Source: VRUE01 sp035556755 (GTDB taxonomy: Bacteria > Actinomycetota > Thermoleophilia > Solirubrobacterales > 70-9). From it: a stretch of 20,004 nucleotides of DNA. Positions 13,606 to 20,004 of this stretch are shown here, one piece after another (the first letter of the stretch is position 1; the number at the start of each line of letters is the position of its first letter). The notes beneath the pieces are model-generated. The model made no database searches, was not told the DNA's origin, and worked only from the letters and a program-made list of their open reading frames with translations. The position numbers were made by a program, and so were the translations under genes. The stretch is from NCBI GenBank assembly GCA_035556755.1, contig DATMEP010000069.1, forward strand, positions 1 to 20,004. Direction: 5' to 3'.

Positions 13606-14052
13606 ATGGCAACTCAGACCAAGAAAGCCAGTAGCAGCACCAAAACCAGTAGCAGGACCAAAACGAAAGCAACCCCGAAACAGTCCAGCACCCCCTCCAG
13701 TGTCGATCAGGCCCGCTCCTTCGCCGAGACCGCCCTCGACCTCCCGGTCGGTGCCGTGCTCGAGGTCAGCGACCGCGTCGCCGACCTGGTCGAGCCGTTC
13801 GCCGGTCGCTCCGGCGCCGAGAAGCAGCTCAAGTCCTACGGGACCCGCCTGCGCCGCACCGTGAAGCGGACCGAGCGCCGCGGCACCACCGCCCGCCGCA
13901 AGGCGACCACCGAAGCGCGGAAGACCCGCAACCGCGTCGAGCGCGAGGCCCGCAAGCGCCGGCGCACGGTCGAGACCACGCTGAAGCGCAACCGCAGCGA
14001 GGTCGAGCAGCGCGTTCGCCAGGTCAGCGAGCAGATCGCCGCTCTGCGGTAG
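13606..14052 (+). CDS. Lys/Arg-rich histone-like protein, function unknown
   Basis: 148-residue, very basic protein. Residues 1-35 are a Ser/Thr/Lys-rich low-complexity tail (KKASSSTKTSSRTKTK). Residues about 38-75 form a conserved-looking helical segment (ETALDLPVGAVLEVSDRVAD). Residues about 80-148 are a long Arg-rich charged helix that is likely coiled coil (TRNRVEREARKRRRTVETTL). This looks like a nucleoid-associated or H1/HBHA-like protein, but I cannot name the family. ATG 13606 is supported by a weak GAAGGG about 12 nt upstream; an in-frame upstream ATG at 13528 falls inside an SOS-like box and is not used. The control region predicts induction by DNA damage. Confidence 0.75.
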   Translation: MATQTKKASSSTKTSSRTKTKATPKQSSTPSSVDQARSFAETALDLPVGAVLEVSDRVADLVEPFAGRSGAEKQLKSYGTRLRRTVKRTERRGTTARRKATTEARKTRNRVEREARKRRRTVETTLKRNRSEVEQRVRQVSEQIAALR

Positions 14053-14064
14053 ATCGAGCCTGTC

Positions 14065-16041
14065 TCAGCCCCCGCGCACGACGACCGGCAGTGAGCCGGC
14101 TGGCTCGTAGGGCCAGCCGGCTTGCGCGGGTGCGTAGGCGCGGAACTGGAAGCGGGCGCCGCGGCTGTCGTCGTCGCTGAAGCGGTAGGCGTAGCGGAAG
14201 CGACCGCGAGCGTCGGTCTGAACCGTCCTGAACTCGCTCCAGCGCAGGCCCGGGAGCCGGAACTGGAGCTGCACCGCCTTGCCCCCCACCGGGATCGTCC
14301 CGGGGTCCGCGGCGACCTGGCCGCGGAAGACCAAGGGCGGTCCGCCGATCCGGGCCCTTGCCGAAGAGACCCGTAGCCGCACACCGCTGCGGACGCCGAG
14401 GCGCACCGGTCGACTGGTGGAGCGACTCAGCGTCGGCGTGCCATCGAAGATCGCCGTGATCTCACGGCTTGGCCCGGGCGCGAGCCGGATCGCGTAGGCA
14501 CCGTCGGGGCCTGTGGTCACGGTCGAGACGCGGACGGGCGCCGCGGCCGCGGCCGCGAAGCGCTCGACGATCCGCACCTGCATCCGGCTCAGCGGTGCAC
14601 CCGCGACGCTGGTCAGATGGCCCCCGAGTAGAAGGCCGCGCCCGTGGGGGACGGTGCGGCGCAGCACCTCGTCGCGGAAGGTGGTTCGCAGGGCCGTGGT
14701 CGCCTTCAGTGGGTTTGAAAGCACCATCGCCGCACCGCTTGCGCGCAGGGTCGTGCCCGCCGAGTTGCCGGCGGTGTCGTATCCAACCGCTCGGAACTCG
14801 TACTCGCCCGGCGCGTAGGCGTCAGAGTCCCAGCGGGCGCTCAGTTCTCCATCGCCCGTCCGCCCCGCCGGCAGCGGTTCGAAGCGATCGCCGGAGCCGA
14901 CCCTGCGCACGCCGATCCCGCCCTTCCCGAGGTCGGGTCCCGACGTCGAGTCGCCGATCCGCGCCCGGATCAGCTCGGGGTCCGACGGGTCCTGCGAGTT
15001 GACGAAGGAGACGTGCGGCGGCTCGCGATCGATCCGGACCAGGGCGATCGCGGGAGCCGGGTTCGACCTTCCGTCGTCGACGTTGCCGGCCAGGTCGCGC
15101 GCGTAGTGGGCAACCCGGTGGACGCCTTCGCCGATCACGACCGCGGAGACGGAGGCTCCCGGCGAGGTCGCCGGCGGCCGACCGTCGATCGCGATCGCGG
15201 TGAAGGGGGGAGGACCGCCGCCGCCCGCCGCCATCCCCGAGCCGTCGTCGGCTGCGGTGACGGTCAGCCTGACGGGATGGTTGGTCCAGCCGGCGGGCGC
15301 TCCGTCGAGTCTCGTGACCGGGCTGGTCTTGTCGACCCGCAGGACCGTGCGTCCCGGCGCGGCGGACGCCATTCCCGACCCAGAGACGGCAACTGCGTGC
15401 AGGTAGCTGATCCCCTCCGGCAGAGCGGCGATCGCGTAGGAGTCGCCGCCGATGCCGCCTCGCAGGTCGGTCTCGACGTCGGTGCAGCGGTCGATCGCTG
15501 CGCAAGGATCCGTGCCCGGCGGAGGCGCAACCGAGACGGCGTAGCCGCGGATGCCGGAGGCCGGCGGGGCGCCATTCGGATGGCCGATGTGGACGGAGAG
15601 CGGGAAGGCGGCGCGGCCTATCCATGCGGGCGCGGTGACCGGCTCGACCTGGCCTGGGCGCCGGTCGTCAAAGCGCAGCTTCGCGCTTACGGGCGCTCCC
15701 TCCTCTCCGGTTGCGTCCTCCAGCCACACCTCGACGGTGTAGGTGCCGGGCACGTCGGGAACCTCGAGCCACTCGATCGTCGTCGCGGGCCAGCCGAGCC
15801 GAGTCGCCCCGATCGCCACTGCACCGGCCGGGTCCCGGACCCGGTAGTGGACCGCGACGATCGGCCAGCCGCCACTGGGTGGGGGGTTCCTCCAGGCGAT
15901 GCGAAATGCTCGCTTCGGGTGCCACGCCGCCTCGCCCCCCTGGACCTCCAGGTCCAGGGGCGGGGGTGGCACGGCGCTCGCGGTGCCGCCGAGGAGCACG
16001 AACAGCGCCAGCGTCGCCAAGACAGCCGCTCGCCCGCTCAC
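14065..16041 (-). CDS. secreted multi-domain Ig-like protein
   Basis: 658 residues with a clear Sec signal peptide (AAVLATLALFVLLGGTASA, cleavage near residue 23). The mature part is beta-rich. Several Ig-like or fibronectin-like modules carry the recurring features DKTSPVTRLDG, DDGSGM, ARDLAGNVDDG, DREPPHVSF and GYDTAGNS, typical of bacterial cell-surface repeats. A carboxypeptidase-regulatory-like module (TTGPDGAYAIRLAPG) and a similar second one (VQTDARGRFRYAYRF) follow. No membrane anchor, LPXTG motif or catalytic site is seen, so it is probably released or loosely wall-associated. The GTG start at 16041 overlaps the TGA of the sigma-factor gene (GTGA), coupling the two. A role as target or sensor partner of that sigma factor is inference. 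Confidence 0.8.
   Translation of the reverse strand: MSGRAAVLATLALFVLLGGTASAVPPPPLDLEVQGGEAAWHPKRAFRIAWRNPPPSGGWPIVAVHYRVRDPAGAVAIGATRLGWPATTIEWLEVPDVPGTYTVEVWLEDATGEEGAPVSAKLRFDDRRPGQVEPVTAPAWIGRAAFPLSVHIGHPNGAPPASGIRGYAVSVAPPPGTDPCAAIDRCTDVETDLRGGIGGDSYAIAALPEGISYLHAVAVSGSGMASAAPGRTVLRVDKTSPVTRLDGAPAGWTNHPVRLTVTAADDGSGMAAGGGGPPPFTAIAIDGRPPATSPGASVSAVVIGEGVHRVAHYARDLAGNVDDGRSNPAPAIALVRIDREPPHVSFVNSQDPSDPELIRARIGDSTSGPDLGKGGIGVRRVGSGDRFEPLPAGRTGDGELSARWDSDAYAPGEYEFRAVGYDTAGNSAGTTLRASGAAMVLSNPLKATTALRTTFRDEVLRRTVPHGRGLLLGGHLTSVAGAPLSRMQVRIVERFAAAAAAPVRVSTVTTGPDGAYAIRLAPGPSREITAIFDGTPTLSRSTSRPVRLGVRSGVRLRVSSARARIGGPPLVFRGQVAADPGTIPVGGKAVQLQFRLPGLRWSEFRTVQTDARGRFRYAYRFSDDDSRGARFQFRAYAPAQAGWPYEPAGSLPVVVRGG
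15937..15960. repeat. near-perfect palindrome just after the signal-peptide region
   Basis: CCCCTGGACCT / AGGTCCAGGGG, 11-bp arms with a 2-nt CC gap. It lies in the codons for the Pro-rich start of the mature secreted protein (PLDLEVQG). It could form a hairpin in the mRNA; biological meaning is unproven because G+C-rich coding DNA produces such symmetry by chance. Confidence 0.4.
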
Positions 16042-17354
16042 GGCCCGAACTCCCCGGCGGCGCTGCCGCTCGATTCGCTTTGCTCTTCGCTGCTCGGGGC
16101 GTTCGCGGGGGCCGATGGAGCCGGCTCCGGTTCCGCGAATTCGACCGCGCCCGTTTCCACCACTTCCTCTTGGACCTCGCTCGAAGCGGGCTCGGCCGCT
16201 TCCCGCGGCTCTCGTTCCACCGCTCCTCTAGTCGCCTGCGAATCCCCTGGCGGGTCGGGCGCTGGCTCGTACTCGACGGCCGGCGCCGGTTGCTCCAGCA
16301 CCCGCTCGGAGACGCGCGCGACCGTCGGCGCCGCGACCCTGTCCGGAGTCAGGTCGACCGGGGCCGGCGCGACGCCGGTCGCCACGCAGGCAGCCGCGCC
16401 GCCGGCCGTCCCCGCGCAAACGGCGAGCAGCTTGGCGAGAGCGGCCATCCCGGCGCCCTTCGTCCCGCCCGCAGCCGCCACCTGTGCCACCGAAGCGTCC
16501 GCTGCACCTCCCGCTCCGGGCAGGCGGGACTGGATCCCGAGGAACAGCTCCTGCGCCTTCTCCAGCAGCGAGCGCGAGGCGGGCAGCGCCGGCGCCAGCG
16601 CAGCCACGGTGGCCGGAGCCGTCCTGTAGGTGCGCATCGCGGCGCGGCAACTCGCGCAGGCCCGCAGGTGCTCGCGAACCTCGGCCGTCTGCTCGGCGTT
16701 CGTCTCCGCGTCGCAGAACGCCGAGAGGAGCGGGCCCATCTCGGCGCAGCGGGTGCCGTCCTCGCTGCGGGACACCAGCTCGCGGAACCGCTCCCTGCCC
16801 TCGGCCAGACAACGATTCACTTTCGTTTGGCTGAACCCGGTGATCTCGCCGATCTCCGCGTAGGAATATCCCTCGGCGAGCAGCGTCAGAGCGCGCAGCT
16901 CGGCTGGTTTCAGCGCTCGCAGAGCCTCGCGGCCGCGGGCGACCCGCTCGCGTCGCTCCACCTGCTCCCCGGGGCCGTCGGCGCCTGTGGGGATCAGCTC
17001 GGTCCAGTCGCTCCCCTCGCTCTCGGGGCCCGGCGGGGGTGTTCCCAGCAACCGCTCCCGGTTGCGCCGGATGGCCAGCGCCTCGTGCTTGATCACGGTC
17101 TTGCTCCAGCCGAACAGCTCACGCGCCCGATCGCTGGGCGCTTTCTCGATCAGGATCTCCAGCGTTCGCTGGTAGGCGTCCTCGGCGTCCTCCTCGCAGA
17201 GCGAGTAACGGCGCGCCGTCTTGCGCAGGGCGGCACCGTGGCGGGCGATCAGCTCGACCGCGGCCCGCTTGCGAGCGGCGGCGCCGGTCGGCGCCCCTCC
17301 GCCGTCCAGCCGCACCGCACCGATCGTGTTCGCCCCGTCGCTTGTCAGACCCAT
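16038..17354 (-). CDS. ECF-type sigma factor fused to zinc-binding anti-sigma-like, membrane and tail domains
   Basis: 438 residues. Residues about 30-105 are sigma region 2 (LRKTARRYSLCEEDAEDAYQ, GWSKTVIKHEALAIRR). Residues about 140-195 are region 4 (LKPAELRALTLLAEGYSYAE followed by IGEITGFSQTKVNRCLAEGR). A zf-HC2-like segment follows with H229, C233 and C236 (VREHLRACASCRAAMR) and C203/C214 as possible further ligands. One membrane helix lies at about 302-324 (MAALAKLLAVCAGTAGGAAA), then a Pro/Glu/Ser-rich tail of about 110 residues that would lie outside. Sigma factor, anti-sigma-like domain and membrane sensor are thus one polypeptide. ATG 17354 is used; the preceding 160 bp has no better start. 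The downstream secreted-protein gene overlaps by 4 nt and is probably in the same operon. Confidence 0.85.
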   Translation of the reverse strand: MGLTSDGANTIGAVRLDGGGAPTGAAARKRAAVELIARHGAALRKTARRYSLCEEDAEDAYQRTLEILIEKAPSDRARELFGWSKTVIKHEALAIRRNRERLLGTPPPGPESEGSDWTELIPTGADGPGEQVERRERVARGREALRALKPAELRALTLLAEGYSYAEIGEITGFSQTKVNRCLAEGRERFRELVSRSEDGTRCAEMGPLLSAFCDAETNAEQTAEVREHLRACASCRAAMRTYRTAPATVAALAPALPASRSLLEKAQELFLGIQSRLPGAGGAADASVAQVAAAGGTKGAGMAALAKLLAVCAGTAGGAAACVATGVAPAPVDLTPDRVAAPTVARVSERVLEQPAPAVEYEPAPDPPGDSQATRGAVEREPREAAEPASSEVQEEVVETGAVEFAEPEPAPSAPANAPSSEEQSESSGSAAGEFGP

Positions 17355-17447
17355 CGGCTGCCGCCCCCCACCGTCGACTCCCTCGTCCGAACTTCTCAGG
17401 GAAAGCTCGGGACGGGGGCGATCTCTCCCCCCTCCTGGACGGGTGGA

Positions 17448-17462
17448 CGGCCTAAAAGGCCG
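17448..17462. repeat. small hairpin between the sigma-factor gene and the epimerase-like gene
   Basis: CGGCCT-AAA-AGGCCG, perfect 6-bp arms, in the 166-bp divergent intergenic region. It is upstream of both genes and could be an operator or part of the sigma-gene leader. Nothing else is recognised in this gap apart from the TAGCAT element. Confidence 0.3.
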
Positions 17463-17507
17463 GAAATTGCATGAACCGGCGTGTCCGGCAGGCCGTGCGA
17501 ACCCCTG

Positions 17508-17513
17508 TAGCAT
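17508..17513 (+). promoter_or_regulatory. -10-like element of the UDP-glucuronate decarboxylase gene, leaderless start
   Basis: TAGCAT ends 7 nt before ATG 17521, identical in sequence and spacing to the element at 12655-12660. No Shine-Dalgarno sequence is present. Confidence 0.5.
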
Positions 17514-17520
17514 CGGCTCG

Positions 17521-18468
<948 letters not shown>

Positions 18469-18485
18469 CCGGCCGACTCAGCTAC

Positions 18486-19613
18486 TCACTGCGCCTGCAC
18501 GTTGAGCGAGACCGTGCCGAGCGGTTCGCCGGCGCTGAACAGCGGCGATTTGCCTTTCGGCTGGGCGAAGGTCTCGTTCAGCTTCTCGGCCAGGAACTGG
18601 TTGATCGTCGCCCGCATGTTGATCGTCGAGAGCGTCCTGCTCGGGGGGTCCGTCAGCAGGGTTGAGGCCGAGAGGTCGAGGGTCGCGATCGGCGTGGTGC
18701 CGTAGAGGCCGGGATTGCCCTCGCTGAAGTGGACGCTCACGCCGGCAGAGAGGGTCCTCGATTCCGGGCTCACCGAGAGGGCCACCAGCGACATCACGGG
18801 GGACATGATCGGCAGTTCCGGCGTGCCGCCTTTCTGGATCAGCCGCAAGCCCGTTTCCGATCCCGGTCCGTCGTCGGATAGGTCCATGGGGACGGTGCCG
18901 GGCAGCAGCGGGAAGCTGAAAGCCGGCGGGGTCGTGCCGAGCACGGTCGCGGCTTCGAACGGGACGACTTCGACATCGAGCGATTTCAGCTTTTCGAAGA
19001 TCCCCTGGCTGCCCTCGAGGAGGATGCTGCCGCTCTGGATCGTCACCGACTCCGGATCGGCGAAACCGACGGTTTCGCCGAGCGAGCGGCCGCCCTTGAA
19101 GACCCGAGTGAGGCCGAGTTGCGCGTTGAGGACCTTCGCCGCACGGCCGGTCAGCTTCAGGCGCTTGACGATCAGGTCCCTGCCGAAGCCGTTGCGGTAG
19201 TTGACGACGCCGCGCGCCGTGGCGAGCTTGAGGCCCCGGCCGGCGATCTTGCCGCGCAGGGCCCGCCTCGTAAAGTCGAGCGTGAGCCCACTGAGAGCGA
19301 CCTGCGCATCGCCCGTCCTGAACCTGATCCCTCCCTCGTAACGGACGCTGCCGGCGCCGGTGAGGAGATCGAGCGCGCCTTCTTCGACCGGCAGGGTGGC
19401 GACCCGTCCCCGCACTTTGCCCGCCTGCGAGCGCAGCACGTCGACGCCGTTGCGCTTCAGCTGTTTGTAGAGGCCTCCGCTCAGCCGCAGCTCGGTCTTG
19501 CCCTCGCCGATCGGGCTTGGAACGGCCGGCGCGGCGGGCGCGAAGACGAGCAGCACGACGAGAAGGGCCGCCAGAAGGGCCGGTGCGAATATCCTGCGGC
19601 AGGTGACGAGCAA
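18486..19613 (-). CDS. secreted beta-rich protein, possibly HtaA-like
   Basis: 375 residues from a TTG at 19613. This gives a plausible signal peptide (CRRIFAPALLAALLVVLLVF, cleavage after APAAPA). The mature part begins with GKTELRLSGGLYKQLKRNG and alternates short strands (VRYEGGIRF, VALSGLTLDF, GRGLKLATARGVVNY), a pattern reminiscent of HtaA-type heme-binding or other actinobacterial secreted domains. I cannot confirm the family. The C-terminal half has another duplicated-looking beta region (LSAGVSVHFS, IATLDLSASTLL). The frame extends upstream to an ATG at 19691, but that lies wholly over the divergent mutase coding sequence and is unlikely. A minus-strand TAGGCT (19629-19624) lies 10 nt before the TTG. 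Confidence 0.65.
   Translation of the reverse strand: MLVTCRRIFAPALLAALLVVLLVFAPAAPAVPSPIGEGKTELRLSGGLYKQLKRNGVDVLRSQAGKVRGRVATLPVEEGALDLLTGAGSVRYEGGIRFRTGDAQVALSGLTLDFTRRALRGKIAGRGLKLATARGVVNYRNGFGRDLIVKRLKLTGRAAKVLNAQLGLTRVFKGGRSLGETVGFADPESVTIQSGSILLEGSQGIFEKLKSLDVEVVPFEAATVLGTTPPAFSFPLLPGTVPMDLSDDGPGSETGLRLIQKGGTPELPIMSPVMSLVALSVSPESRTLSAGVSVHFSEGNPGLYGTTPIATLDLSASTLLTDPPSRTLSTINMRATINQFLAEKLNETFAQPKGKSPLFSAGEPLGTVSLNVQAQ
19590..19595 (+). promoter_or_regulatory. -10-like element of the acyl-CoA mutase gene, leaderless start
   Basis: TATCCT ends 7 nt before GTG 19603. The hexamer lies inside the signal-peptide codons of the divergent secreted-protein gene. No ribosome-binding site precedes the GTG. 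Confidence 0.45.
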
Positions 19614-20004
19614 GACCGAGAAAAGCCTAGCCGAGGAAGCAGCGCGCACGATCGCGCCGCTGGTCGGCCCCGACGACGAGCGGGTCTTCACCGACTCCGG
19701 GATCGAGATCGATCCCCTCTACACCGAGGACGACGTCGCCCCCGGGCTGGAGGAGCGCCTCGGCGAGCCGGGCGAGCCGCCCTTCACCCGCGGCATCCAC
19801 GAGCGGATGTACCGCGACCGGCTCTGGACGATGCGCCAGTACGCCGGCTTCGCCACCCCCGAAGACACCAACGAGCGCTACCGCTACCTGATCGAGCACG
19901 GCTCGACCGGGCTCTCGATGGCCTTCGACCTGCCGACCCAGCTCGGCCGCGACTCCGACGACCCGCTCTGCAACGGCGAGGTCGGCCGCACCGGGGTCCC
20001 GATC
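19603..20004 (+). CDS. acyl-CoA mutase large subunit (methylmalonyl-CoA mutase family), 3'-truncated by the window edge
   Basis: The first 134 codons are visible. After about 60 variable residues comes the family's substrate-binding N-terminus: PFTRGIHERMYRDRLWTMRQ, YAGFATPEDTNERYRYL, GLSMAFDLPTQLG, then the start of the D-S-D-D segment. The T-R-G-x-H/Y-x-x-M-Y-R form is typical of the large subunits related to isobutyryl-CoA/2-hydroxyisobutyryl-CoA and methylmalonyl-CoA mutases. These rearrange branched CoA esters using adenosylcobalamin. Which acyl-CoA it uses cannot be told from this part, and the B12-binding domain or subunit lies off the window. GTG 19603 is chosen from TATCCT-N7-GTG; the frame is open to the edge. 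Confidence 0.9.
   Translation, partial: MTSKTEKSLAEEAARTIAPLVGPDDERVFTDSGIEIDPLYTEDDVAPGLEERLGEPGEPPFTRGIHERMYRDRLWTMRQYAGFATPEDTNERYRYLIEHGSTGLSMAFDLPTQLGRDSDDPLCNGEVGRTGVPI

Noticed and set aside
15013..17474. Two long plus-strand open frames (15013-16629 and 15711-17474) opposite the secreted-protein and sigma-factor genes.
   Set aside because: Arg/Gly/Ser-rich shadows of minus-strand genes that have a signal peptide and sigma regions.

Overview
The window is very GC-rich, densely packed chromosomal DNA. Most intergenic gaps are under 100 bp, several gene pairs overlap by 4 nt, and GTG/TTG starts are common. The gene set (single-copy IleRS without a visible C-terminal zinc domain, PAC2-family protein, AddB/AdnB-like helicase-nuclease, membrane-tethered sigma factor, UDP-glucuronate decarboxylase, acyl-CoA mutase) and the many apparently leaderless promoters suggest a high-GC actinobacterium. 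Thermoleophilia/Solirubrobacterales is my best guess, by inference and not by any search.

Layout: 1-2560 holds the 3' part of ileS (+), meeting tail-to-tail a small 4-oxalocrotonate-tautomerase-like gene and trxA (both -). A 16-bp dyad lies between trxA and the divergent polX (+, 3185-4915). From 4912 to 6600 there is an accessory-looking islet. It has two coupled minus-strand genes of unknown function behind a near-perfect sigma-70 promoter, an AT-rich 310-bp spacer, a possible 26-codon leader ORF, and a gene resembling Xre/MbcA/ParS antitoxins. From 6618 to 9702 come a small membrane protein and otsB (-), then two half-size TauE/SafE transporter genes and a PAC2-family gene (+).

From 9706 to 12627 (-) lies a UvrD-like helicase fused to a PD-(D/E)XK/Fe-S nuclease, divergent from an inositol-monophosphatase-family gene (+, 12668-13483). 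Next is a very basic 148-aa protein preceded by two tandem LexA/SOS-box-like palindromes. From 14065 to 17354 (-) an ECF-type sigma factor carries its own zinc-binding domain, membrane segment and extracytoplasmic tail. It is translationally coupled to a secreted Ig-like protein. The right end has a UDP-glucuronate decarboxylase-like gene (+), a secreted beta-rich protein (-), and the first 134 codons of an acyl-CoA mutase (+).

The most unusual signals are: (1) two in-frame palindromic inserts inside essential-type protein genes (ileS 1406-1452; helicase 11796-11912), resembling in form the Rickettsia palindromic elements; (2) a recurrent TANNNT-N6/7-start-codon arrangement at seven genes with an eighth probable case, implying leaderless transcripts; (3) tandem SOS-like boxes in front of a histone-like protein; (4) the 4912-6600 islet; and (5) the sigma factor with built-in membrane sensor. 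No RNA genes, CRISPR arrays or transposases were seen.
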